Source: Streptomyces sp. HNM0575 (GTDB lineage Bacteria; Actinomycetota; Actinomycetes; Streptomycetales; Streptomycetaceae). Taken from it: 64,000 nucleotides of DNA. The translations under genes and the position numbers were made by a program. Under the pieces are notes generated by a model. That model saw nothing but the letters and a program-made list of their open reading frames with translations, searched no databases and was not told the DNA's origin. How positions within the stretch are numbered: position 1 is the stretch's first letter; the number at the start of each line of letters is the position of its first letter. Positions 8,303-17,509 of the stretch are shown one piece after another. Where the stretch lies: NCBI RefSeq assembly GCF_012726265.1, contig NZ_JAASAG010000019.1, positions 1-64,000 of the forward strand, given 5' to 3'.

Positions 8303-9988
8303 ATGAGTCGGATGTCGCACTCTGCCGAGCCCCACAGTGACAGTGCCGGAGCCGGAGCCGGAGCCGGTGACGGAGCCGGGACCGACGCGGACGTGGTCGT
8401 GGTCGGCTGCGGCCCGGTCGGCCTCGTGCTCTCCCTGCTGCTCGCCCACCGGGGGCGGCGGGTGGTCGTCCTGGAGCAGTACCCCGACCAGTACCCGTTC
8501 CCGCGTGTGGTGGCCTTCGACGGCGAGACGGCGCGCAACTTCGCCTCCGCCGGCATCGGGGAGTCGCTGAACGAACTGGGCGAGGCGCTGGGCGAGTACG
8601 CCTTCCAGAATGCGGCCGGGCAGAAGCTGCTGAGCTTCGAGGCGCCCTACCGGCCCGACCGGGACGGCTGGCCGAAGGCCACGGTGATGCACCAGCCGAC
8701 GTTCGAGTCGGCGCTGCGGGCGCACGCGGAGACCCTGGATAACGTGCGGCTGCTGACGGGGCACCGGGCCGAGCACCTCGCCGACCACGGCGACCATGTC
8801 GAAGTGCTGGCGCCCGGACCGGAGTTGGGCGACCGCCCGCTCACGGCACGCTGGGCCGTCGGCTGCGACGGCGCGAACAGCTTCGTACGGGAGCACATGG
8901 GTGCGAAGGTGACGGATCTGGGCTTCACGCACGACTGGCTGCTGTGCGACGTCGTCTTCCACGAGCCGCGCGAGTTCACGCCGAACGACGTGCAGATCTG
9001 CGACCCCGCGCGGCCGACGACCATCGTCGCCAGCGGACGCGGCCACCGGCGCTGGGAGTTCATGCGGCTGCCGGGCGAGACCAACGAGGAGCTCAGCACG
9101 GTCGAGCGCATGTGGGAACTGCTGGAGCCGCACGGCGTCACCCCGGACAACGCCACGCTCACACGCAACATCGTCTACACCTTCCAGGCCTCGACGACGG
9201 ACAAGTGGCGGGCCGGCCGGATGCTGCTGGCCGGGGACTCGGCGCACCAGATGCCGCCGTTCGCCGGTCAGGGCATGTGCTCCGGCATCCGGGACGCGGC
9301 CAACCTGGCGTGGAAGCTCGACCTCGTCCTCGGCGGTGTCGCCGGTGAACGGCTGCTGGACACCTACCAGGCCGAGCGGGGCAAGCAGGTGCGGCACACC
9401 ATCGACATGTCCGTCGAAGTCGGCAGGATCGTCTCCGAGTTGGACCAGGAGGCGGCGGAGCGGCGGGACGCCTATCTGCTGGCCATGAAGGAGGACGCCC
9501 CCGAGCGGGACGTGGCGCCCTCGTTCTTCCCCCTGGAGGACGGCGTGCTCCGGCGGGACGCCCGCGCCGCGGACGGCGGTCCGACGGGCGGCCTGGTGCC
9601 GCAGGGCCGCGTGGCGCGCGGCGAGGAGCGGGGCCTCTTCGACGACGTCGCGGGCCGCGGCTTCGTCCTCCTCAGCACGCTCGACCCGTACGAGGTGCTG
9701 GAGGGGAAGAACCTGGCGTTCCTGGAACGCCTGGACGCACATCTCGTACGGGTGCTTCCCGTGGGCACCCCGCCGAAGCAGGTCAAGCCGCACGAGGTCG
9801 TCGACCTGGAGAACGTCTACCTTCCCTTCCTCGACGGCGCGGGATCGGTGGCGGTGCTGGTGCGTCCGGACTTCCACGTCTTCGGCACGGCCCGCGACCG
9901 TTCGGACCTGCCGCGGCTGGTGGGCGATCTGCGGCGGCAGTTGACGGCGACCGCGGCCCTGTCGCGGGCACCGCTCGCGGCGCGCTGA
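8303..9988 (+). CDS. FAD-dependent aromatic monooxygenase (MhpA / Rif-Orf19-like)
   Basis: A 561-residue class A flavoprotein monooxygenase. The FAD-binding GxGxxG is seen in VVGCGPVG near residue 34, the DG motif in GCDGANS, and the second FAD motif in LLAGDSAHQMPPFAGQGM. The C-terminal thioredoxin-like region is typical of the 3-(3-hydroxyphenyl)propionate hydroxylase branch. Relatives in AHBA-primed ansamycin clusters (Rif-Orf19) hydroxylate the aromatic ring of a meta-substituted starter. Here it is third in the operon after chorismatase and DAHP synthase, so a 3-hydroxyphenyl group carried on the polyketide is a reasonable substrate; this is inference. The Gly/Ala-rich N-terminus (residues 10-30) is probably disordered. 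ATG at 8303 has GAGAGTGAG upstream; 8312 is an alternative. Confidence 0.88.
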   Translation: MSRMSHSAEPHSDSAGAGAGAGDGAGTDADVVVVGCGPVGLVLSLLLAHRGRRVVVLEQYPDQYPFPRVVAFDGETARNFASAGIGESLNELGEALGEYAFQNAAGQKLLSFEAPYRPDRDGWPKATVMHQPTFESALRAHAETLDNVRLLTGHRAEHLADHGDHVEVLAPGPELGDRPLTARWAVGCDGANSFVREHMGAKVTDLGFTHDWLLCDVVFHEPREFTPNDVQICDPARPTTIVASGRGHRRWEFMRLPGETNEELSTVERMWELLEPHGVTPDNATLTRNIVYTFQASTTDKWRAGRMLLAGDSAHQMPPFAGQGMCSGIRDAANLAWKLDLVLGGVAGERLLDTYQAERGKQVRHTIDMSVEVGRIVSELDQEAAERRDAYLLAMKEDAPERDVAPSFFPLEDGVLRRDARAADGGPTGGLVPQGRVARGEERGLFDDVAGRGFVLLSTLDPYEVLEGKNLAFLERLDAHLVRVLPVGTPPKQVKPHEVVDLENVYLPFLDGAGSVAVLVRPDFHVFGTARDRSDLPRLVGDLRRQLTATAALSRAPLAAR

Positions 9989-10142
9989 CGGCCCCTGGCG
10001 GCCCGCCCTCGCCGGCAACGGCGGGGCGTCGCAAGGCGGGTGGTGCACAGCGGGCGACGCGGCGGCCGGCGGGCCACGCACCGCCGCATGACCGGGGCGT
10101 GCCTGACGGAGGGGCTCCCCCACCGTGCCCCTTCCGCGTGGC

Positions 10143-13100
10143 CTAGGCGGTGTCCGGCAGATACGTCTGGAGCTCGGACGGCAGGTCCCGGCGGTACTTC
10201 ACCTTCAGCTTGCGGTAGACGCGCGTGAGGTGCTGCTCGATGGTGCTGGGCGTGATGCACAGCTTCGCCGCGATCTCCCGATTGGTGTGCCCGGCGGCGG
10301 CCAGCGCGGCGACGCGGCGCTCCGCGTCGGTGAGCGCCCCCAGGGTCTCTGCTCGCGCCCTGCCGGAGTCCGCGACCTCCAACCGGCTGCGACTGGGCAG
10401 CAGTTCATCGCACAGCTCGGCCGCGCCGCACGCGTCGGCCACGTGCCAGCCCCGCCGGGCCACGGTCCAGGCGCGGCGATGAGCCCTCAGTTCCCGGTGG
10501 GCGGCGCTGAGGTCGGCGAGCGCACGGGCCAGCTCCCACTGGTCCCCGCGCTCCTCCAGGATCGCTACGGACTCCGCGAGGAGCTGAAGCCGGTTGTGCG
10601 GCGAGCTGAGGCCCGCCAGCAGCCGCAGCGCCACACCGCGGGTGCGGGAGGGGCCCGGACCCAGCTTGGCGAGCTGCTCGTTGACCAGGCGCCTGGCTTC
10701 GTCGCGGTCGCCGCCCGCCTGGCGCAGCCACGTCTCGGCGGTGCAGGTGCGCCACGGTACGAGACCGGGCATGTCCACGCCCCACTGCGTCATCAGCTCG
10801 CGGCAGGAGAGGAAGTCCGCGGCGGCCGCGTAGTGCCGGTCGGCGGCCAGATAGTGGCGGCCGCGGGCGTGCAGGTAGTGCAGCCCGTAGCGGGTGTGGA
10901 ACATCGCGTCGGGCACCGGCTGCCGCAGGTGCGCGGCGGCGTCGTCGTGGCGTCCCATGCCGGTGGCGGCCAGGACCAGGGTGCCCAGAGGCAGTCCCAC
11001 GAGCACGCCCCACGCGGGCACCGGCAGCAGCGCCAGCGCACCGCTCGCATGCTCGTACGCGGCCGGCAACTCGCCGCAGCGCAACGCGATTTCGGCACGC
11101 GCGGCGGCGAAGTGCGCCTGCGCCACGGTCGCACCGGCGGCCCGGCTCTCCTCCAGCAGCCGCTCGCACCAGGGTTGGGCGATCTCCAGCCGGTCCGCGT
11201 AGAGGAGCGCGTACAGGGCGAGGAGCGCCGGTTCCACGCCCCAGACCGTCGTGTCGCTGGGGCGTGCGGCCTGGAGGACGTGCTCGGCGTCGGCCACGGC
11301 GTCGTCGGTTGCGCCCTGCCCGAGCACCTGGGCCAGGGCGGTCGCAGACGTCAGCAGCGGCCGTACGGAGGGCCCGTGCGCACCCGCCGGCGACAGTGCG
11401 GGCACCGGGGACTCCCGGTGGGCCAGGCGTGGATGGGTGCAGGCCAGCCACATCTCCACAGCGCGCAGTTCGGCGGCCTCGCGGGCGTGCGGCTCCCGCC
11501 CGGCACCGCGTGCGCGCCGCAGGGCGGCGGCCGCGTCGTCGGTGCGGCCGTGCCGGAGCAGCGGCCCGACCAGCGCCGTGGCGTCCCGCGCGGTGACCGT
11601 GTCCTCGCGCAGGGCCGCGGCCAGTTCCGGCAGCCGGCGCGCGGCGGCGGCCGGGTTGACCCGGGACTCGGCGCTCACCAGCTTGACCTCGGCGGCGGTC
11701 CGGCTCCGCGCATCAGTGCAGGCGTCGCGCACCAACTCCAGGCAGCTCACGGCGGTTCGGGGACGCTCGGCGCGCAGCGCGTGCTCGGCGGCCTCGTGCA
11801 GCACGGGCAGCAGCGAGGCGTCCTCCAGGTGCCCGGCGGTCAGCAGATGGGGCGCGATGCGGTCGGCGGGGGCTCCCTCGCCGTGCAGCAGCGCGGCGGC
11901 CGCCAGATGCAGCCGGCTGCGCTCCCCGGACGAGAGGCTCTCCAGGACGGCGGTGCGCACCGCCGGGTGCCGCAGGCCGCCGTCGTAAAGCAGTCCCGTC
12001 TCCTCCAGCCTGCTGAGCGCCTCCGCCACCGTGGCGGTGTCCGAGCCGGTGAGGCGGGCGAGGGCGTCGGTGCGGGCAGGGCCGTCCAGCACGCACAGCG
12101 CGCGCATCACCGCGGGGGCGGCGGCCTCGCAGCGTTCCATGCAACTGAGCAGCGCCTTCTGGAAGTCGGGGCCGCGGCCGACGCCGCCGTCGCGCACGCC
12201 CGACCGCCGGTCCTCCAGCAGTGCGCGTACCAGCAGCGGGTTGCCGCCGCCCGCCCGTAGGATCTCGGCGCCCTCATCCGCAGCGCTGTCGTCCGCAGCG
12301 CCCGCGTCCAAGGCGCCCTCGTCCCCGGCGCCTTGGTCCGCTGCCGCACCGCCATCGGCCGCCTCGCCAGCGGCCGCCTCGTCCGCGGCGACGGCGTCCC
12401 CGGCCCCGCCGTCTCTGCCCCCGGCGTGCGCGGCGACACAGGCGGCCACGCCCCGTTCGGTCAGCAGCGGCACCTCGACGGTGCGGCAGTACGGGTGGCG
12501 CAGCAGCTCCGTGTGGAGCGGCGAACAGCCCGTGCGCGGCGCCGGGATGTCGGTGAGGACGAGCAGCACCCGGGCCGGGCCGAGCCTGCGCACGAGGTAG
12601 AGCAGCCAGTGCATCGAGGGGGCGTCGACGTGGCGTACGTCCTCCACGCCGATCAGCACGGTGCGGGTGCCGGCCGCGGCGAGCACCGTCCCGCACAGGG
12701 CGTCCAGTACACGGGCGGCCGCAGGGGTGCCCGCGTCGAAACCGCCGTCGGGACCGCCCGACTCGCCCTGCTCCCCGGCCACATGGCGGGCCTGCTCCAG
12801 CAGCCGGTCGGTCGCGTCGCCCGCGTACAGGGCAGGGGTGCGCAGCAGCCGTGAGGCGACGCCGAAGGGCAGAGCGCACTCGGAGGCGGAGCAGACGACG
12901 GTGGAGACCAGAGCGCCCCGCTCCTCGGTGCCGTCTCCCGCACCGTCCGGCTCGGGCGGCCGGTGCGGCCCGCCGGGTCCAGACGGTCCGTCGGGTCCGT
13001 GCGGTCCGGGTGCGGCGGCGAACTCCGCGAACGCGTGCAGGAGTTCGGTCTTCCCGGCGGCGACGGGCCCGGTGACCAGCGCGACCCGCCCGTACCCGCC

Positions 13101-13196
13101 GCCGGCGTCCGTCAGGAGCCGCGTCAGGCGGGACCACTGGGCGCCGCGTTCGACCAGGCGGGGCGGGCAGGCCCTGCGGTCCGTCGTCCCCTTCAT
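10143..13196 (-). CDS. LAL-family LuxR transcriptional regulator (LAL1)
   Basis: A 1017-residue large ATP-binding LuxR-type regulator. Walker A is GPVAAGKT (Lys49), Walker B lies near VLIGVEDV, and the C-terminal LuxR helix-turn-helix includes LTDAERRVAALAAAGHTNRE. Two low-complexity stretches stand out: a Pro/Gly-rich collagen-like run near residues 60-85 and an Ala/Asp/Glu-rich run near 261-313 in the ATPase half, both without a known role. ATG at 13196 is chosen over an in-frame start at 13400 because GAGGAG lies 9 bases upstream and homology begins there. It is convergent with the monooxygenase and divergent from the glycosyltransferase, and is separated from the other three LAL genes. 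Probably a pathway-specific activator. Confidence 0.93.
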   Translation of the reverse strand: MKGTTDRRACPPRLVERGAQWSRLTRLLTDAGGGYGRVALVTGPVAAGKTELLHAFAEFAAAPGPHGPDGPSGPGGPHRPPEPDGAGDGTEERGALVSTVVCSASECALPFGVASRLLRTPALYAGDATDRLLEQARHVAGEQGESGGPDGGFDAGTPAAARVLDALCGTVLAAAGTRTVLIGVEDVRHVDAPSMHWLLYLVRRLGPARVLLVLTDIPAPRTGCSPLHTELLRHPYCRTVEVPLLTERGVAACVAAHAGGRDGGAGDAVAADEAAAGEAADGGAAADQGAGDEGALDAGAADDSAADEGAEILRAGGGNPLLVRALLEDRRSGVRDGGVGRGPDFQKALLSCMERCEAAAPAVMRALCVLDGPARTDALARLTGSDTATVAEALSRLEETGLLYDGGLRHPAVRTAVLESLSSGERSRLHLAAAALLHGEGAPADRIAPHLLTAGHLEDASLLPVLHEAAEHALRAERPRTAVSCLELVRDACTDARSRTAAEVKLVSAESRVNPAAAARRLPELAAALREDTVTARDATALVGPLLRHGRTDDAAAALRRARGAGREPHAREAAELRAVEMWLACTHPRLAHRESPVPALSPAGAHGPSVRPLLTSATALAQVLGQGATDDAVADAEHVLQAARPSDTTVWGVEPALLALYALLYADRLEIAQPWCERLLEESRAAGATVAQAHFAAARAEIALRCGELPAAYEHASGALALLPVPAWGVLVGLPLGTLVLAATGMGRHDDAAAHLRQPVPDAMFHTRYGLHYLHARGRHYLAADRHYAAAADFLSCRELMTQWGVDMPGLVPWRTCTAETWLRQAGGDRDEARRLVNEQLAKLGPGPSRTRGVALRLLAGLSSPHNRLQLLAESVAILEERGDQWELARALADLSAAHRELRAHRRAWTVARRGWHVADACGAAELCDELLPSRSRLEVADSGRARAETLGALTDAERRVAALAAAGHTNREIAAKLCITPSTIEQHLTRVYRKLKVKYRRDLPSELQTYLPDTA

Positions 13197-13282
13197 GATC
13201 CAGAACTCCTCGCCTGACGGCGCCCGGCACGGCGATCGTCGTCCCAGGTCGCGGGGTTGATCCTGATTCTCGGTCCGGCGAA

Positions 13283-13300
13283 CTAGGGGATCTCCTCGAG
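13283..13300. promoter_or_regulatory. Putative PAS-LuxR operator between LAL1 and glycosyltransferase
   Basis: The sequence CTAGGGGATCTCCTCGAG lies in the 224-base divergent promoter between LAL1 (start 13196) and the glycosyltransferase (start 13421). It matches 12 of 16 positions of the remembered PimM consensus and shares TAGGGGAT with the site at 28053-28068. It could serve either gene or both. Confidence 0.45.
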
Positions 13301-13420
13301 TTGGCCGCCGGGCGGGGACACCTCCGTGGCGCTCGTGCACGATGTGGGGGTCAAGGGCCCCGCACGGCGGACCAATCCCGTGCCGGACACGGCCTGCCAC
13401 TCCTGAAGGGTGTTTGCCGA

Positions 13421-14815
13421 ATGAGCGCGAGCCAGCAGCCCATTCTGTTCGTGGGGCTCCCGGAGAGCGGTCTGCTCAACTCGATGCTCGTCCTCGTCGA
13501 GGAGCTCTCCCGGCAGGGCGTGGAGGACCTGTGGTTCGCCACGGACGAGCCGCGGCGCTCCGACGTGGAGGCGCTGAGCGTGGGCAGCACGGTCGACTTC
13601 AGCTCCCTGGGCGAAATCGTGCCGCAGATGTCGTCGGTGACGTGGGACGACGAGACCTACCGGCGGGTGACGCAGCGGTCGCGCTTCAAGGCCCGACGTG
13701 CCGTGATCGAGCAGACCTTCGCCCCGGAGCTGCGGGTGGAGAAATACCGCAGGCTGGAGGAGGCCGTCGAGAAGATCCAGCCGGCGCTGATGGTGGTCGA
13801 GAGCATGTGCCAGTACGGGTGCGAGCTGGCGATCACCAAGAAGATCCCGTACGTGCTGAGCGTCCCGTTCGTCATCAGCAACGTGCTGACGTCCACGGTT
13901 CCGGTCGGCAGGTCGTACGCGCCGAAGGACTTCCCCGTGCCGCACTCGGGGCTCCCCCACGAGATGAATCTGCGTCAGCGGCTGGCGAACCGCCTGTTCA
14001 AGTGGCGGACGCTGGCGATGTTCCTCTCCTCCGCCATGCGTGAGCGCAATGCGCGCGACGCGCAGGTCCGCGAGGAGCTGGGCATCGACCCGGCCTCCAA
14101 CTCGCTGCTGGCCAGGGTGGATTCGGCGGAGATGGTGCTGTGCTACTCGGTGCCGGAGCTCGACTACCCGCTGCCGGTGCCGGATTCGGTGCGGATGGTG
14201 GGTGCGATGGTCCCGCCGCTGCCGCAGTCCGAGCCGGGCGAGCTGACCGAGTGGCTGGACGCCCACGAGTCCGTCGTCTACATGGGCTTCGGGACGATCA
14301 CGCGCCTGACCCGTGATCAGGTCGGCGCGCTGGTGGAGGTGGCCCGCCGGCTGGAGGGCGAGCACCACGTGCTGTGGAAGCTGCCCGAGGACCAGCAGCA
14401 GTGGCTGCCGCCGGCCGGTGAACTGCCCGGCAACCTCCGCGTGGAGAGCTGGGTCCCCTCACAGCTCGACGTGCTGGCACACGAGCACGTGTCGGCGTTC
14501 TTCACCCACGGCGGCGGCAACGCCTACCACGAGGGCGTCTACTTCGGTAAGCCGATGGTGATGCGCCCGCTGTGGGTGGACTGCTACGACCAGGCCGTCC
14601 GCGCCCAGGACTTCGGCGTCGGCCTGACCCTCGACAAGCCGCGCACCGTCGACCCCGACGACGTGGTGGACAAGCTGACCCGGGTCATGGGCGAGCCCTC
14701 GTTCCGGGAGAACGCCGAACGGCTGGGGCGGCTCCAGCGCGAGGCCGGCGGGCGGGAGCGGGCGGCCGAGCTGATCCGCTCCCTGCCGGCGGCGTCCGGG
14801 CAGGAGGGTGAGTGA
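13421..14815 (+). CDS. GT-B glycosyltransferase, polyene macrolide type (NysDI/FscMI-like)
   Basis: A 464-residue family 1 (UGT-like) glycosyltransferase. The N-terminal half carries ILFVGLPESGLLN and FATDEPRRSDVEA. The C-terminal half carries YMGFGTITRLTRDQV, VESWVPSQLDVLAHE and the donor-binding stretch HGGGNAYHEGVYFGKP followed by PLWVDCYDQA (residues about 363-395). The overall pattern resembles mycosaminyltransferases such as NysDI and FscMI as I remember them. It heads a four-gene operon with an aminotransferase, P450 and ferredoxin, matching the polyene tailoring set. ATG at 13421 follows GAAGGG; the open frame extends to 13301 but without a ribosome site. The sugar is predicted to be an amino-deoxyhexose; mycosamine is inferred. 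Confidence 0.9.
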   Translation: MSASQQPILFVGLPESGLLNSMLVLVEELSRQGVEDLWFATDEPRRSDVEALSVGSTVDFSSLGEIVPQMSSVTWDDETYRRVTQRSRFKARRAVIEQTFAPELRVEKYRRLEEAVEKIQPALMVVESMCQYGCELAITKKIPYVLSVPFVISNVLTSTVPVGRSYAPKDFPVPHSGLPHEMNLRQRLANRLFKWRTLAMFLSSAMRERNARDAQVREELGIDPASNSLLARVDSAEMVLCYSVPELDYPLPVPDSVRMVGAMVPPLPQSEPGELTEWLDAHESVVYMGFGTITRLTRDQVGALVEVARRLEGEHHVLWKLPEDQQQWLPPAGELPGNLRVESWVPSQLDVLAHEHVSAFFTHGGGNAYHEGVYFGKPMVMRPLWVDCYDQAVRAQDFGVGLTLDKPRTVDPDDVVDKLTRVMGEPSFRENAERLGRLQREAGGRERAAELIRSLPAASGQEGE

Positions 14816-14822
14816 GGCGGCC

Positions 14823-15881
14823 ATGAGCTTCACCTACCCGGTCTCCAAGCCGTCCCTGCTGGGCGGCGAACTCGACTACGTGACGCGCGCCGTGACCGAC
14901 GGCTGGATCTCCTCGCAGGGCTCGTACGTCCGCGAGTTCGAGAACGCCTTCGCGAGCTACAACTCCATCGCGCACGGGGTCGCCTGTTCCTCCGGCACCG
15001 CCGCACTCACACTCGCACTACGGGCGCTTGGGATGGGCCCCGGCGACGAGGTGGTGGTGCCGGAGTTCACCATGGTCGCCACGGCGTGGGCCGTCACGCA
15101 CACCGGCGCGACACCCGTATTCGTCGACTGCGGGGACGACTTGAACATCGACGTCGCCCGCATCGAGGAGAAGATCACTCCCCGCACCCGTGCGCTGCTG
15201 CCCGTCCACATCTACGGGCGCCGCTGCGACATGGACGCGATCATGGAGCTGGCGCACGACTACAACCTGCGCGTCGTCGAGGACTCCGCGGAGGCCCACG
15301 GCGTGCCGCCCGTCGGCGACATCGCCTGCTACTCGCTCTTCGCCAACAAGATCATCACCGCCGGGGAGGGCGGGATCTGCCTCACCGGCGACGCCCGCCT
15401 CGCCGAGCAGATGGCGCACCTGCGGGCGATGGCCTTCAGCAAGGACCACAACTTCCTGCACAAGAAGGTCGCCTACAACTTCCGCATGACCAATCTCCAG
15501 GCCGGGGTGGCGCTCGCCCAGGTGGAGCGCCTGGACGAGATCCTCGCCGCCCGCCGCCGGATCGAGAAGCACTACCAGCAGGGCCTTCAGGACGTCGACG
15601 GCGTCACGCTGCTGCCCGAGCGGGACGTGCTGTGGATGTTCGACCTGCTTGCGGAACGCCGCGACGAACTGCGCGCGTTCCTCGCCGACGCCGGCATCGA
15701 GACGCGGCTGTTCTTCAAGCCGATGAGCCGGCAGCCCTGCTACCTCGACCCCGTCTGGCCGTCGCTGAAGGCGTCGCGCTTCAGCGAGGACGGGCTGTAC
15801 CTGCCGACGTACACCGACCTCACCGAGTCCGGCCAGGACTACATCATCGGCAAGGTCCGCGAGTTCTACGGCGCCAACTGA
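14823..15881 (+). CDS. DegT/DnrJ/EryC1 sugar aminotransferase (NysDII/FscMII-like)
   Basis: A 352-residue PLP-dependent aminotransferase. The pyridoxal-phosphate lysine is Lys176 in SLFANKIITAGEGG, and GVACSSGTAALTLAL and VVEDSAEAHG are family-typical. The Lys motif resembles perosamine synthases, which aminate C4 of a GDP-sugar; polyene enzymes of this branch aminate C3 of GDP-4-keto-6-deoxymannose to give GDP-mycosamine. It starts 7 bases after the glycosyltransferase stop; an in-frame GTG at 14808 would overlap that gene. No GDP-mannose 4,6-dehydratase is present in the window, so that step must be encoded elsewhere. Confidence 0.92.
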   Translation: MSFTYPVSKPSLLGGELDYVTRAVTDGWISSQGSYVREFENAFASYNSIAHGVACSSGTAALTLALRALGMGPGDEVVVPEFTMVATAWAVTHTGATPVFVDCGDDLNIDVARIEEKITPRTRALLPVHIYGRRCDMDAIMELAHDYNLRVVEDSAEAHGVPPVGDIACYSLFANKIITAGEGGICLTGDARLAEQMAHLRAMAFSKDHNFLHKKVAYNFRMTNLQAGVALAQVERLDEILAARRRIEKHYQQGLQDVDGVTLLPERDVLWMFDLLAERRDELRAFLADAGIETRLFFKPMSRQPCYLDPVWPSLKASRFSEDGLYLPTYTDLTESGQDYIIGKVREFYGAN

Positions 15882-15905
15882 TCCCCGAGCACACGGAGTT
15901 GTCAG

Positions 15906-17081
15906 ATGACGAGCACAGAGGCGGACCTCGTCCCCTTCATGCTGCGGCGTCCCGGCGAGCCGTTCCCGCCCACGGAGTACGCGCAGTTCCGGCAGCGGCC
16001 GGGCCTGGTCCGCGCGGAGCTGCCCACCGGGGACGTGGTGTGGCTGGTCACCCGGCACGAGGAGGTGCGTGCCGTGCTGACCGACCCGAGGATCAGCTCC
16101 GATCCCAGCCGTGAGGGCTTCCCCAGCCCGGGCCGCACCGGCGGCGTGCCGGACTCGGAGACGGTGCCCGGCTGGTTCGTGGCGCTCGATCCCCCGGACC
16201 ACGACAAGTACCGCAGGGCGCTCATCCCGGAGTTCACCGTCCGCCGCATCAGGGCGCTGCGCCCCGCGGTGCAGGAGATCGTGGACGGCTGCATCGACAC
16301 GGTGCTCTCCCGCGGCGAAGGCGCCGACCTGATGGCCGACTTCGCGTTGTCCGTGCCGTCGCTGGTGATCTCCTCGCTGCTGGGCGTGCCCAAGGTCGAC
16401 CGGGAGTTCTTCGAGGCAAAGACCCGCGTGCTGGTGACGATCTCCTCCACCGACGAGGAGCGTGAGGACGCCAGCAGGCAGCTGCTGCGCTACTTGACGC
16501 GGCTGATCGCGATCAAGCAGAAGCGCCCGGCCGACGACCTGATCAGCAGGCTGGTGGCGGGCGGTGCCCTCACGCCGCAGGAGATGTCGGGCATCGCGAT
16601 GCTGCTGCTGATAGCGGGGCACGAGACGACGGCGAACAACATCGCGCTCGGCGTGGTGACGCTGCTGGCCAACCCCGAGTGGGTCGGCGACGAGCGCACC
16701 GTCGAGGAGCTGCTGCGGCTGCACTCGGTCGCCGACCTGGTGGCGCTGCGGGTGGCCGTGGAGGACGTGGAGATCGGCGGCCAGCTCGTCCGCGCCGGCG
16801 AGGGCGTCGTACCGCTGGTGGCCGCGGCCAACCACGACCCCCGGCTCTTCGACCATCCCCACCGGTTCGATCCCGAGCGTTCCGCGCAGCAGCATGTGGC
16901 GTTCGGCTACGGCGTGCACCAGTGCCTCGGGCAGAACCTGGTCCGCGTGGAGATGGACGTCGCCTACCGCACGCTCTTCGAGCGGATTCCCACGCTGGAG
17001 GTCGCCGTGCCGCTGGAGGAGCTGCCGTTCAAGTACGACGGCGTGCTCTTCGGGCTGCACTCCCTCCCGGTCCGCTGGTAA
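15906..17081 (+). CDS. Cytochrome P450, CYP105-like (NysN/FscP-like)
   Basis: A 391-residue bacterial P450. The I-helix motif AGHETT lies near residue 236, the ExxR-containing EELLRLHSVAD follows, and the heme-binding loop is FGYGVHQCLG with Cys340. The EELLRLHSVADLVALRVA stretch is like the polyene P450s (NysN, AmphN, PimG, FscP) that oxidise a macrolactone methyl branch to a carboxylate. It lies 24 bases after the aminotransferase and 20 bases before its probable electron donor, the ferredoxin. A branch-methyl oxidation role is inferred from this family resemblance and context and would require a methylmalonate-derived unit in the unseen PKS modules. Confidence 0.92.
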   Translation: MTSTEADLVPFMLRRPGEPFPPTEYAQFRQRPGLVRAELPTGDVVWLVTRHEEVRAVLTDPRISSDPSREGFPSPGRTGGVPDSETVPGWFVALDPPDHDKYRRALIPEFTVRRIRALRPAVQEIVDGCIDTVLSRGEGADLMADFALSVPSLVISSLLGVPKVDREFFEAKTRVLVTISSTDEEREDASRQLLRYLTRLIAIKQKRPADDLISRLVAGGALTPQEMSGIAMLLLIAGHETTANNIALGVVTLLANPEWVGDERTVEELLRLHSVADLVALRVAVEDVEIGGQLVRAGEGVVPLVAAANHDPRLFDHPHRFDPERSAQQHVAFGYGVHQCLGQNLVRVEMDVAYRTLFERIPTLEVAVPLEELPFKYDGVLFGLHSLPVRW

Positions 17082-17101
17082 CAACTCACGCAGGAGGAAC
17101 C

Positions 17102-17314
17102 ATGGTTCACGTCAGTGTGGTGCCCGACCGCTGTATCGGGGCCGCGCAGTGCGTCCTGACCGCGCCCGACGTCTTCGACCAGGACGAGGACGGGTTCGTC
17201 GAGGTGCTCGACGCGCAGCCGGAGGGCGTGCAGGGCGACAAGGCCCGCATGGCCGCCAAGATCTGCCCGTCGCAGTCCATCGTCGTCCGCGATGACGCGG
17301 AAGGACCGGAGTAG
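17102..17314 (+). CDS. [3Fe-4S] ferredoxin, P450 redox partner (NysM/FscFE-like)
   Basis: A 70-residue ferredoxin with three cluster-binding cysteines, Cys11, Cys17 and Cys55 (CIGAAQC and KICPSQ). This is the pattern of single-cluster 3Fe-4S ferredoxins that serve actinobacterial P450s. It lies directly downstream of the P450 with an AGGAGGA ribosome site at 17092-17098 and ends the operon; a strong hairpin follows. Confidence 0.95.
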   Translation: MVHVSVVPDRCIGAAQCVLTAPDVFDQDEDGFVEVLDAQPEGVQGDKARMAAKICPSQSIVVRDDAEGPE

Positions 17315-17344
17315 AGCGCAGACGGCGCCGACAGCGCAGACAGC

Positions 17345-17393
17345 GCGGAAGGCAGCGGGGGCACAGCCGGGGCCTGAAGCGGCTGCCTTCCGC
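17345..17393. terminator. Bidirectional hairpin between ferredoxin and PAS-LuxR genes
   Basis: A perfect 12-base inverted repeat, GCGGAAGGCAGC (17345-17356) and GCTGCCTTCCGC (17382-17393), flanks a 25-base loop between two converging genes. There is no T-tract, as is common in high-GC actinobacteria. It probably ends both transcripts. Confidence 0.75.
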
Positions 17394-17509
17394 TTCTGCC
17401 GGCCCCACTTCCGCCGGCCCCGCTCCCCCGGGCGCGAACTACGGCGCGGGCGCAGCGTGTTACCGCTGTGCGCCGTGCCCGCGCCCGTGGTCCGCCCTGC
17501 CGGACAGCG

